This document shows positions 1 to 8,156 of a DNA stretch of 64,000 bases, in pieces; positions within the stretch are counted from its first letter, which is position 1, and every line of letters starts with the position of its first letter. The notes under the pieces were generated by a model. The model was not told the origin of the DNA. It did no database searches and saw nothing but the letters and a program-made list of their open reading frames with translations. The DNA is from Ornithinibacter sp. (GTDB lineage: Bacteria > Actinomycetota > Actinomycetes > Actinomycetales > Dermatophilaceae), in the NCBI GenBank assembly GCA_029266735.1, contig JAQSWG010000008.1, positions 1 through 64,000 of the forward strand, written 5' to 3'. Both the position numbers and the translations under genes were made by a program.

Positions 1-34
1 CGGGGAGGCCGCCGGCCACCTGGGGCTGGGTCAT
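1..34 (-). CDS. possible start of a further operon gene, cut by window edge
   Basis: An ATG at 34 opens a reading frame MTQPQVAGGLP that runs off the left edge, 16 bases after the stop of the methyltransferase gene and in the same direction. Only 11 residues are visible, so no family can be named. The tight spacing fits continuation of the leftward glycosyltransferase operon. There is no clear ribosome binding site, so the start is uncertain. Confidence 0.25.
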   Translation of the reverse strand, partial: MTQPQVAGGLP

Positions 35-50
35 GGGCGGGGCTGGCCGG

Positions 51-893
51 TCATCGCACGAGGTGCCGGGGCGGGACGGTCAGCGGCGGCCCGGCAGGGG
101 TCGCCGGGCCCTTGAACGCCGCCCACACGTAGGTCGGCACGAGCGGCAACGCGGCGGCCAACACCGCCGGCGGCACCTTCGCCGCCCACTCCGGGACGTT
201 GTCGTCGGCGGAGAACGCCCGCGGGTCGGCGAGGACCGGGAGCGTGTAGTCCCAGACGTCGAAGTCGGCGAAGAGACGACGCAGACCCGAGGGGGTGTAG
301 TAGCGCTCGTAGTAGTGGTCGCCCCTGCCGGCCAGCCGGACGTAGCGGTCCGCCGCGCGAGGCGGGAGCCACGAGAGGAACGGCAGCCGGTGGTGCGGCT
401 CGATGAGCTGCCACCGGTGTCCCACACCGAGGTACAGCAGGCCGCCGGGCCGCAGGACGCGATGGATGTCGGCGACGACCGCCTCGGGGTCGACCACGTG
501 CTCGTAGATGTGGTTGAGCACGACGACGTCGACCGAGTCGTCGTCGAAGGGGAGGTCCTCCCCACGAGCCACCCGGAAGTCGACCCGGTCCCCGAACCGC
601 TCGCGGGCCCGGGCGAGCCCCGGCTCGTCGATGTCGACCCCGCTCGTCGTCGCACCCGCGAGGGCCAGCTCGTCGGCGATGAACCCCGCCGAGCACCCGA
701 CGTCGACGGCCCGGAGGGCGTAGAGCGACTCGACGCCGAGGGCGTGGCTCACCACGGCGACGATCTTGGCGGCCTTCTTCCGGCGCGCCGTCTCGTCGAG
801 CATCTTGGCCATCGTCTCGGAGTAGTTGAGCTGCTCCCGGCGGTCGGCCGGGCCGCCGCCGTCGCGGTCAGGCAGGTCGCCGGTGTCGCTCAC
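51..893 (-). CDS. class I SAM-dependent methyltransferase
   Basis: About 280 aa from a GTG start that overlaps the preceding gene by four bases (GTGA); the longer ORF-track start would run into the upstream membrane protein. The Rossmann motif I is AVDVGCSAGFIADELA at roughly residues 65-80, followed by the acidic GVDIDE strand end, the motif GEDLPFDDDSVDVVVLN and the post-motif HRVLRPGGLLYLGVGH near the middle. This is the Methyltransf_11 layout. The C-terminal third is rich in aromatic residues (YYERYYTPSGLRRL) and probably forms the substrate lid. Lying last in a run of glycosyltransferase genes, it probably methylates a sugar or lipid-linked glycan intermediate in the cytoplasm, but the acceptor cannot be told from sequence. 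Confidence 0.82.
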   Translation of the reverse strand: MSDTGDLPDRDGGGPADRREQLNYSETMAKMLDETARRKKAAKIVAVVSHALGVESLYALRAVDVGCSAGFIADELALAGATTSGVDIDEPGLARARERFGDRVDFRVARGEDLPFDDDSVDVVVLNHIYEHVVDPEAVVADIHRVLRPGGLLYLGVGHRWQLIEPHHRLPFLSWLPPRAADRYVRLAGRGDHYYERYYTPSGLRRLFADFDVWDYTLPVLADPRAFSADDNVPEWAAKVPPAVLAAALPLVPTYVWAAFKGPATPAGPPLTVPPRHLVR

Positions 894-1996
894 GCGGCCG
901 ATCCTAGGAGGTGGTGCCGTCGGCCCCACGTCCACCCGAGGGCTGCCACGAGAAGGTCGGTGAGGATCGCGAGGAACCGGGCGACGACGACGACCGCCGT
1001 CGCGGCCGACAGCGGCATGAGCGTCACGAGGATGACTGCCAGCAGGCCGTCGCGGACACCCGCTCCCGCCGGGACGAACACGCTGAACATCCCGGCGGCC
1101 GACGCGAGCGCGAACCCACTGACGCTCGCGACGAGGAGGTCGCTCGTCGACGCGTCCGGGGCCACGCTCCTGGCGAGGACGAAGGTCGCGAGTCCGGTCG
1201 ACACCCACGCCCCGACGAACCACACGCCGGTCAGCAGGACCGCGCCCCCGGACAGCTCGTGCTCGAGCAGCTCCCGCCGCAGCAGGCGCAGGCCTCGGGC
1301 GATGGCCGCGTTGAGCAGCCGCGGCCAGAGCAGCACCGCCCCCAGGACGAGGGCGAGCACGACCCACCACCACGAGAACGCCGACTCCTCGCGGGCGAGG
1401 AGCCGCGGGATGGCCGGGATGCCGATCACCGATCCGGTGAGCACTGCCAACCCGATGGAGAGCAGGCCGACGACGGCCACCCGCCGTCGGGGGATCCGCA
1501 GCCGCCCGCCCATCTCCGCCTGCGCGAGAACGGTCCAGACCGAGCCCGGGACGTATTTTCCGAGCTGACCGACGAAGAAGACGCTCGCGGCGGGGGCGGC
1601 CGGCAGGCGGGTGCCGAGGTCCGCCAGCAGCACGCGCCAGCCGAGGAGCGTGAAGACCGGCGCGCCGAACGTCAGCACGAACGCGCCGGCGAGCACCTGC
1701 CAGCTCATCTTGTCCAGCTCGCTGGACACCGCGTCCCAGTTGCGCCAGAGCGCGACGCCGACCGCCGTGAGGATGACGACGAGGAGGCCGATGCGGACGA
1801 CGTCGAACACCCGCGACCGGCCGCGCCGGCCCCCGCGAACCGGCACCTCTCCCGGGAGACCGGCGTCGACGAGGTCCCCGCGCTCGGCGACTGGGTCCAC
1901 GAGGTGATCACCCGGCGCGGCGTCGGCGCGCATGGGGTCAGGCCCCTGGTCGCGGCCCGGTGCGTCCTCGCCCCTCGTGCCGGGTCCGGTGGTCAT
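890..1996 (-). CDS. flippase-like integral membrane protein (lysylphosphatidylglycerol synthase TM family)
   Basis: 368 aa. A charged cytoplasmic N-terminus of about 60 residues is followed by several hydrophobic helices. The GKYVPGSVW motif near residue 150 is typical of the UPF0104/LPG_synthase_TM fold, as is the late PAGAGVRDGLL motif. Family members occur as MprF-like flippases or as stand-alone proteins beside glycosyltransferases. Its start codon overlaps the upstream stop by one base (TGATG), and its own stop overlaps the methyltransferase start, so translation is coupled. Placed between sugar transferases, a role in moving a lipid-linked sugar across the membrane is a reasonable inference, not shown. 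Confidence 0.75.
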   Translation of the reverse strand: MTTGPGTRGEDAPGRDQGPDPMRADAAPGDHLVDPVAERGDLVDAGLPGEVPVRGGRRGRSRVFDVVRIGLLVVILTAVGVALWRNWDAVSSELDKMSWQVLAGAFVLTFGAPVFTLLGWRVLLADLGTRLPAAPAASVFFVGQLGKYVPGSVWTVLAQAEMGGRLRIPRRRVAVVGLLSIGLAVLTGSVIGIPAIPRLLAREESAFSWWWVVLALVLGAVLLWPRLLNAAIARGLRLLRRELLEHELSGGAVLLTGVWFVGAWVSTGLATFVLARSVAPDASTSDLLVASVSGFALASAAGMFSVFVPAGAGVRDGLLAVILVTLMPLSAATAVVVVARFLAILTDLLVAALGWTWGRRHHLLGSAA

Positions 1997-3948
1997 CAGC
2001 GGCGCCGGAAGGTCAGCCGCAGCACGGCGTATGCCGGTGCGTCGTCGCCGGCGGCCTCGAGCCGGGCGTCGTACATCCGGGCGAGGACGTCGCCGTCGAC
2101 GTTCCCCACGAGGCGGAGGCCCAGATCGTCGGCCCGCGCGAGGATGCCGCGCACATCCGCGGGCCGCACCGCGAAGTCGGGGTCGTCGTCGCCGATCGGG
2201 ACGGTGAGGACGAGGAGTCCGCCCGGGCGGAGCGCCCAGGACGCCTGCCCGACAGCGTGGTCGACGTCGGTGGCGGTGCAGCCACCCGGGTGCACGCGGG
2301 TGATGACGTCGAGACTCGCGGTCTCCACGTCGAGCACCTGGACGGCGGCTCGCCGCGCCGTGAGCCCGAGCTCGACCGGTGCGAAGCCGACCGCCCGGGC
2401 CCAGCGGCCCAGGGGGCTGCCGCTGCCGGACTCGTCCACGATCACCGTGGAGCGCTGGCCGTCGTCGCGGATCCGGAGGATTGCGGCCAGGGCGCCGAGG
2501 GCCGACCAGGCGGCGACCGGCTCACCCGGGCGGGGAAGCCCGAGCTCGCGAGCGATCTCGACGGCGTCGACGGCATCGTCGTCCAGCGCGAGGAGGTCGG
2601 TCGCCCGGACCCACTCGGGGATGTCCGCAACGGCCAGCTGGACGACCGGTCCACGCCTGCCCCACAGTCGCGCCATCGTCGTCCTGGCCCGGCCGACCGG
2701 GCCCAGTGGCACGACGTGTGCCGACGTGGGGTCGGCCGGAGCGGCGGTGAGCGCCTCGATGCCGCCGACATAGTTCGCCCACGGGCCGGACAGGTCGGGA
2801 GGGCGCACCGCGGCGCGGAGCCGGTCGACGCATCCGGGCTCGCGGAGGCGGCGCAGGGCGGCGACGAGCGCCTCGCGGTCCGCCGGAGGGACGAGAAGCC
2901 CGTCGATGCCGTCGCGCACGTCGTCGGGGAAGGTGCCCACCGCGCTGGCCAGGACGGGGACTCCGTGGAGACGGGCCAGCAGGGCGTTCTGCGAGGCCGT
3001 CGCCGAGCGGTAGGGAAGGGCGACGACGTCGTGGCGCGCCAGCAGCCCGGCGATCCGGTCCGCGGGAACGTAGCCGCTGTGCACCTCGACCCGGCCGTCG
3101 AGCCGCGGGTCGGACGCCAGCTCGCGGACGCGCCGGCCGGCATCCCCCCAGAGCTCGCCCGCGACGGTGAGGTGGATGCCGGGCACGTCACGGACGGCGT
3201 CGACGAGGAGGTCCACGCCCTTGTAGTCGCGGACGATGCCCAGGGACAGGAGGCGGACGGCGCCGTCGCCGCCGGCACGGGCCTGGCGCGGCTCGGGTGG
3301 TCCTCCCGGCAGGTGCGGCGGGAGGGAGAGCTGCTTGACGTGGCGGGCACCCAGCCCCGTGGCGAGAGCCACCTGGTCGTCGGAGTGGACGACCACGGCG
3401 TCGACCCGGCGGACCAGGGCCTCCATCAGCTGCCGGTCGCCGGGGCGGCTCTCGTGGGGGAGGACGTTGTGGGCGATGACGACTGAGCGTGGTGACGGCC
3501 GGGACTGGCCGCCGGCGGGGCCACGCCCGACCCCGGCGGCTCGCAGCAGGGAGAGGTGAGCGGGGACGACCGCCGGGACCACATGGACCACGACGACGAG
3601 GTCGATGTCCCGCAGCCGGCGCCCGGCGCGCACCCACGTGTCCGGACGGGCCCACGACAGCACCCGGAGGGTCCGGGGGAACGGGTCGACGTCAGGGCTG
3701 CCGGGCGGGACGGACTGCTCCCCCGGGTAGAGGGCGGACGGGTAGAGGTGGCTCCACGAGACGAGCGTGACCTCGTGGCCTGCCTCCGCGAGCTCGTGGG
3801 CCAGGGTCGTCGTGTGGGCGGCGACGCCCCCCTTGTAGGGGTGGGTGGGACCGACGAGGGCGATGGTGAGGGACGCGCTCGAGCCGGACGACGGCATACC
3901 GGAGTCGTCGTCGTGGTCGGCCGTGCGACCGGAATCGTTGTCAGACAC
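1996..3948 (-). CDS. glycosyltransferase family 4 fused to a methyltransferase-like domain
   Basis: 650 aa from a GTG that lies eight bases inside the upstream gene. Residues about 27-400 are a GT-B glycosyltransferase: the N-terminal Rossmann start is ALVGPTHPYKGGVAAHT, and the donor half contains LLSLGIVRDYKGVDLLV, a VALPYRSATASQNALL helix and GIDGLLVPPADREALV. From about residue 440 there is a second Rossmann-like region with a weak glycine loop (VIVDESGSGSPLGRW) and a good methyltransferase post-motif (ALRPGGLLVLTVPIG). The gene is therefore a two-domain protein, probably coupling sugar transfer with methylation, although the methyltransferase motif I is degenerate and may be inactive. 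It sits in a tightly overlapping leftward operon with a GT2 enzyme and a flippase-like protein. Confidence 0.78.
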   Translation of the reverse strand: MSDNDSGRTADHDDDSGMPSSGSSASLTIALVGPTHPYKGGVAAHTTTLAHELAEAGHEVTLVSWSHLYPSALYPGEQSVPPGSPDVDPFPRTLRVLSWARPDTWVRAGRRLRDIDLVVVVHVVPAVVPAHLSLLRAAGVGRGPAGGQSRPSPRSVVIAHNVLPHESRPGDRQLMEALVRRVDAVVVHSDDQVALATGLGARHVKQLSLPPHLPGGPPEPRQARAGGDGAVRLLSLGIVRDYKGVDLLVDAVRDVPGIHLTVAGELWGDAGRRVRELASDPRLDGRVEVHSGYVPADRIAGLLARHDVVALPYRSATASQNALLARLHGVPVLASAVGTFPDDVRDGIDGLLVPPADREALVAALRRLREPGCVDRLRAAVRPPDLSGPWANYVGGIEALTAAPADPTSAHVVPLGPVGRARTTMARLWGRRGPVVQLAVADIPEWVRATDLLALDDDAVDAVEIARELGLPRPGEPVAAWSALGALAAILRIRDDGQRSTVIVDESGSGSPLGRWARAVGFAPVELGLTARRAAVQVLDVETASLDVITRVHPGGCTATDVDHAVGQASWALRPGGLLVLTVPIGDDDPDFAVRPADVRGILARADDLGLRLVGNVDGDVLARMYDARLEAAGDDAPAYAVLRLTFRRR

Positions 3949-5086
3949 CGTCTCTCGACCTCACCACGAGGTCGGAGAGAAGGGCGAGGGAACCGATCAT
4001 GATGCCGCTGACGATGAGGAGCACCGTGCTGGCGGGGAAGTAGAAGGGGTGGCGCACCATGTCGACGACCGCCTTGACGGCGCCGACGACGAGCATCAGC
4101 AGCGCCGGGGGCATGAGGACCTTGAGCGGGTCGAAGTACATGACCATCCGGAGCACCTGGAGGATGTACCGGTACGCGTCGTGGACGAAGTGGAACTTGC
4201 TGACGCCGGCCCGCTTGGCGTAGGCGGTGTCGACGTACCTGATGTCGTGCTGGTTGCTGAGGAAGGCGATGGTGATCGTCGTGACGCACGAGAAGCCGGC
4301 CGGAAGCAGGCGCAGGTAGGGCAACGACACCTCGCGACGGAAGGCGCGCAGCCCAGAGTTGAGGTCGGGGATGCGGGTCTTGGTCAGCCACTCCGCGACC
4401 TTGCGGATGAACCACTTGGCCGGCACGCGGGCCCACTTGTGCGTGCCCTGCTCCGTGGTGCGGGCGCCGACGACCTGGTCGTACGTCGCGTCGTCCCGCA
4501 GGATCCGGACGAGCTCGGGGATGCGCTCGTTCTCGTACGTCATGTCGGCGTCGGTCCACACGACGATCTCGCCGCGGGCCTGCTGGGTCCCGATCCTCCG
4601 TGCGGTGCCGGAGCCGCCGTTGCGGCGGAACGGCAGGATCCGCAGGTGCGGGTAGCGGCCCAGCGCGTGCCGGAGCACGTCGAGGGTGTCGTCGGTGCTG
4701 GCGTCGTCGATGCAGAGCAGCTCGTAGGTGAGGTCGCTCGTGGACATCGCGGCGGTGATCCGGTCGATCTCCGCGAGGACGTGGGCGCCCTCGTTGAAGC
4801 AGGGCAGCACGATGGTGACGTAGGGTGCCGGACCCGGGCCCGCCGCGCCGTCCTCGATGGGGTATGCCGGGTGGCCGGCTCGAGGGACCGGCACACCGGA
4901 CACTGCTTCCCCTGGTGCTGCCGGCAGTGGTGCCGTCAGGGCGGGCGGGGCCTGGCCAGGCACTGCTGCGACCGCCCCCGGGGCCGCCGCGTCGTCACTC
5001 CGGCCGCCCGGCTCCACCGGGCGCAGGGCGATCTTCTCGGTGGGCGCTGCGTGGAGCGTGTCGTGGTCGTGCTGGTCCTCGGTCAT
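3941..5086 (-). CDS. family 2 glycosyltransferase, DPM1/GtrB-like, membrane anchored
   Basis: 381 aa with the start placed at ATG 5086 (MTEDQHDHD); the ORF track extends upstream into sequence that is part of the M28 relic on the other strand. A low-complexity Ala/Pro-rich N-terminus of about 90 residues precedes a GT-A domain: VTIVLPCFNEG, LCIDDASTDDTL, the metal-binding WTDADMTYE, and DLNSGLRAFRREV. Two hydrophobic helices at the C-terminus (LLMLVVGAVKAVVDMV and STVLLIVSGIMIGSLALL) anchor it. Enzymes of this layout move a sugar from a nucleotide to polyprenyl phosphate, giving a lipid-linked donor. It is the first gene of the leftward operon. Confidence 0.82.
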   Translation of the reverse strand: MTEDQHDHDTLHAAPTEKIALRPVEPGGRSDDAAAPGAVAAVPGQAPPALTAPLPAAPGEAVSGVPVPRAGHPAYPIEDGAAGPGPAPYVTIVLPCFNEGAHVLAEIDRITAAMSTSDLTYELLCIDDASTDDTLDVLRHALGRYPHLRILPFRRNGGSGTARRIGTQQARGEIVVWTDADMTYENERIPELVRILRDDATYDQVVGARTTEQGTHKWARVPAKWFIRKVAEWLTKTRIPDLNSGLRAFRREVSLPYLRLLPAGFSCVTTITIAFLSNQHDIRYVDTAYAKRAGVSKFHFVHDAYRYILQVLRMVMYFDPLKVLMPPALLMLVVGAVKAVVDMVRHPFYFPASTVLLIVSGIMIGSLALLSDLVVRSRDGV

Positions 5087-5186
5087 CGCCGGGAAGCCTA
5101 CCCGCGGGAGAGGATCCGGCCGCGTGGCCCGCAAGGGGCAGCGGGCCGTCACAGTGGGCGCCGCGCCGCGGGGGCACCGCTCGCCT

Positions 5187-6124
5187 ATGCACAGTGGCGA
5201 CGTGACCGCGCCGGTGAGCACCCTGAGCGGGGACTCGCGCGGCTGCCTGGCGTCGGACTTCACCGGGTTCACGGTCGGGAACATCGCCCTCATCCAGCGG
5301 GGTACCCCCACTGGCTTCCCCGTGACCTGCACGTTCGCTCTCAAGGCGGCCAACGCGGTGGCCGCGGGCGCCGCGGGAGTCGTCATCTACAACAACGCCG
5401 CCGGACCGCTGGCCGGCACGCTAGGGAACACCTTCGCCCTGGACGTCCCGGTCGTCGGCATCACCCAGGCGCTCGGCCAGGAGCTGGCGGCCACCGCCGG
5501 GCTGGTGCTCCACCTCGCGACGGAGACCCTCATCACGACGACGACGACGTCCAACGTCCTCGCCGAGCTCCCGGCGTCGTCATGGCCGGCGCCCACCTCG
5601 ACAGCGTCGCGGCCGGCCCGGGCATCAACGACAACGGGAGTGGCGCCGCGGCCCTCATCGAGGTCGCCGAGAACCTGTCCAAGGTGCGACCGCAGAACAC
5701 CCTCCGCTTCGCGTGGTGGGGCGCGGAGGAGGCCAACCTCGTCGGCTCCACCTACTACGTCGCAAACCTGTCCCAGGCGGAGGGCGAACGGATCGCGCTC
5801 TACCTCGACTTCGACATGATCGGCTCGCCGAACCACGTGTTCTTCATCTACGACGGTGACGACTCCGACGCAACAGGAGCAGGTCCCGGACCGGCCGGGT
5901 CTGCACAGATAGAGGAGACGTTCGAGGAGTTCTTCGCGTCGCGGGACCTGCCGTTCAAGGGCACCGACTTCACGGGTCGCTCCGACTACGGGCCGTTCAT
6001 CGCGGTCGGCATCCCCTCCGGTGGACTCTTCACCGGGGCGGAAGGGATCAAGAGCACCTCGCTCATCAACGGAACCAAGTCCAAGGGCAACTTCCGCCCG
6101 GCACCAGGCACCTTGGCGCAGTGA
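5187..6124 (+). pseudogene. decayed M28 aminopeptidase with protease-associated (PA) domain
   Basis: Remnant of a secreted Zn-dependent aminopeptidase. The first part (frame of the 4857 ORF) encodes a PA domain: GCLASDFTGFTVGNIALIQRG and NAVAAGAAGVVIYNNAAG. After NVLAELP at about 5570 the similarity jumps to the frame of the 3845 ORF, which continues with the metal-site motifs MAGAHLDSVAAGPGINDNGSG, FAWWGAEE, LDFDMIGSPN and TDFTGRSDYGPF. So there is a frameshift at the PA-M28 junction, apparently from a short deletion. No signal peptide or normal N-terminus is present, and the C-terminus breaks off after FTGAEGIK, before the last zinc-ligand region. The upstream edge is approximate. It should not make an active enzyme. 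Confidence 0.82.
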
Positions 6125-6143
6125 GCCCTCGGGGGTCCGGGGC

Positions 6144-6160
6144 CGCCGATCCGGTCGGCG
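6144..6160. terminator. small hairpin between convergent genes
   Basis: CGCCGA-TCCGG-TCGGCG forms a 6-bp GC-rich stem with a 5-base loop just after the M28 relic and before the stop of the topoisomerase gene. No U-tract follows, as is usual in this genome. Confidence 0.3.
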
Positions 6161-6185
6161 CGCACCGGACACTCCGCAGGCCGGA

Positions 6186-7193
6186 TCAGTCCGCGTTGTC
6201 GATGAGCCGCGCGACCGCCGCCTCGATGGCTGCCTGGCGCCGGGCCTCGTCCGGATAGCTCTGGCGCAGGGTGCCCGCGATGGTGACGCCGTCCTCGTAC
6301 TGCTCGATGACCCGGGGGTCGATGTAGGACTTGCGGGCGATCGTCGGGGTGTTGCCGAGGTAGGCGGCGACCTCCTCGACCGCGGCCTTCACCGCTCGCT
6401 TCCTCGACGCCTTGGTGCCCCCCCTCTCGGGGCTCTCGGCGAGCGCGACAGCCGCGAGGACCGTCGCGTGCCAGGTGCGGAAGTCCTTGGCGGTGAGGTC
6501 CTCGTGGACCATCTCCGAGATGTAGGCGTTGACCGCGGCGGCGTCGAGGTCGGCCCAGCGCGAGTCCCCGCGGTAGGCGAGGAGCCGAGCCGAGCCGCCT
6601 CGCCGCCTGCGCATGACATCGAGCGACGCGATGACCTGCTGGTCGTTGATGGTCACGGTGTGCTCGATCCCCGACTTCCCGACGAACTGGAAGAGGAGCT
6701 CGCCCCCCCGCCGCCGCACGTGCCGCCGCTCGAGGGTGGTCAGCCCGAAGGAGCCGTTGGCGTCCGCGTACGCGTCACTACCGATGCGGAAGTAGCCGAG
6801 GTCGAGAAGCCGGGTCGCGGTCGCGGCGGCACGCGTGAGCGGCATCCCCTCGTGCCGGAGGTCCTCGATGAGCCGCTCCCTGGCGTCGGCCAGCCGGGTG
6901 CCGGCCGTCTTGACCCGGTCGAACTTCAGCTCGTCGCGCTTCTGGCGCCACACCGGGTGGTAGAGGTACTGGCGGCGGCCGGCGGCGTCGGTGCCGACCG
7001 CCTGGATGTGGCCGTTGGGGTAAGGGCAGATCCAGACGTCCCGCCAGGCAGGCGGAATCGCCAGGGAGCGGATCCGCTCGACCTCCTCGGGTGGGAGCCG
7101 GCGACCGTCGGAGTCGTAGTAGGCGAACCCCCTGCCGGCCCGCCTCCGAGTCCACCCCTTCATCTGCGGCGTGACCCGCCGCAACCTCGCCAT
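6186..7193 (-). CDS. DNA topoisomerase type IB (poxvirus-like)
   Basis: 335 aa, the usual size for the bacterial TopIB family, which relaxes supercoils through a 3'-phosphotyrosine intermediate. The N-terminal domain shows RGFAYYDSDGRRL and AIPPAWRDVWICPYPNGHIQAVGTD. The catalytic domain has HPVWRQKRDELKF, the helical TAKDFRTWHAT (containing the conserved Arg and His) and the active-site tyrosine in ARKSYIDPRVIEQY near residue 295. All expected motifs are visible. The start ATG at 7193 has a TAGAGT hexamer six bases upstream and no Shine-Dalgarno, so the mRNA is probably leaderless. It is a single-gene unit converging on the M28 relic. Confidence 0.9.
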   Translation of the reverse strand: MARLRRVTPQMKGWTRRRAGRGFAYYDSDGRRLPPEEVERIRSLAIPPAWRDVWICPYPNGHIQAVGTDAAGRRQYLYHPVWRQKRDELKFDRVKTAGTRLADARERLIEDLRHEGMPLTRAAATATRLLDLGYFRIGSDAYADANGSFGLTTLERRHVRRRGGELLFQFVGKSGIEHTVTINDQQVIASLDVMRRRRGGSARLLAYRGDSRWADLDAAAVNAYISEMVHEDLTAKDFRTWHATVLAAVALAESPERGGTKASRKRAVKAAVEEVAAYLGNTPTIARKSYIDPRVIEQYEDGVTIAGTLRQSYPDEARRQAAIEAAVARLIDNAD

Positions 7194-7331
7194 GCATGGA
7201 CTCTAGGTCAGCAGGTGGCCGTGACCTGCGGAGACGCCGCGCGAACTGACCGGCCGGTCCGTCGTCGGACGCGGGCGCCGGCGCGGTGGGGCGGTGTGCG
7301 AGCAGCACCGACCGTGTGGAACGGTTACCCC

Positions 7332-8120
7332 ATGCCGGGCCTGTCGAGCGACGCCGTCCTCGACCTCCTGCGTGAGGTCGCCGCCGAGGTCATCACCCCT
7401 CGGTTCCGCTCGCTCGCCACGGGTGAGGTCATGGAGAAGAACCCGGGCGACCTCGTCACCGTGGCCGACCGCGAGGCGGAGGCGATCATCACCGACCGCC
7501 TCGGCGCGGCATACCCCGATGCCGTCGTCCTCGGCGAGGAGGCGCACGCCCTCGACCACTCGGTCATGGACCGGTACCTCGCGGCCGACCACGCGTTCAC
7601 CGTGGACCCGGTCGACGGCACGAAGAACTTCGTCCACGGCTCACCGGACCACGCGGTCATGGTGGCCGAGACCCTGGCCGGGCAGACGGTGCGCGCCTGG
7701 ATCTGGCAGCCGGAGCACGAGGTCGCCTGGGTTGCCGAGCGCGGCGCTGGCACGTGGCGCAACGGCGAGCGGGTGCACACGACCCCGGTCGTCGACGACC
7801 CGCGGGGCGTGACGTCGATCTGGGCGATGCGCGGCCACGCCCTCCGGGGCATGCCCGCGATGCGCCTGTCCTGGGTGTGCTGCGGCATCGACTACGCCCG
7901 CCTCATCGAGGGCGCGGCCGACTACATCCTCTACAGCCGGTCGAACCCCTGGGACCACGCGCCGGGAACGCTCCTCGTCACCGAGGCGGGCGGTGCGGTC
8001 GGACACCCGGACGGCACGGCATACGGCCCGCGGTCACTGCGGCCCGGGCTCGTGGTCGCCGTGGACCGCCCGACGTATGCCGCGGTGCAGCGCCGCGCCC
8101 ACGTCGCCTTCGCGCGCTGA
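7332..8120 (+). CDS. inositol monophosphatase-family phosphatase (possibly histidinol-phosphatase HisN-type)
   Basis: 262 aa from ATG 7332; the ORF track start is too early. The Mg2+-binding signature is DPVDGTKNFVHGSPDHAVM near residues 98-116 (WxxDPxDGTxNF family), with the acidic ligand VVLGEEAH upstream and the second metal site WDHAPGTLLVTEAGG near residue 215. The family hydrolyses phosphate monoesters such as inositol-1-phosphate, fructose-1,6-bisphosphate, histidinol-phosphate or PAP. The substrate cannot be assigned: no histidine-biosynthesis or inositol genes are adjacent. It converges on the large membrane protein gene. Confidence 0.85.
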   Translation: MPGLSSDAVLDLLREVAAEVITPRFRSLATGEVMEKNPGDLVTVADREAEAIITDRLGAAYPDAVVLGEEAHALDHSVMDRYLAADHAFTVDPVDGTKNFVHGSPDHAVMVAETLAGQTVRAWIWQPEHEVAWVAERGAGTWRNGERVHTTPVVDDPRGVTSIWAMRGHALRGMPAMRLSWVCCGIDYARLIEGAADYILYSRSNPWDHAPGTLLVTEAGGAVGHPDGTAYGPRSLRPGLVVAVDRPTYAAVQRRAHVAFAR

Positions 8121-8156
8121 CGCAGGCGTCCGACCGTGGATCCCGTTCGCGCCGTG

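Noticed and set aside
911-2773. Long plus-strand ORFs over the first 4 kb (33-1568, 911-2773, 1960-3486)
   Set aside because: Low-complexity Arg/Asp/Glu/Pro products opposite clearly conserved minus-strand genes; typical high-GC shadow frames.
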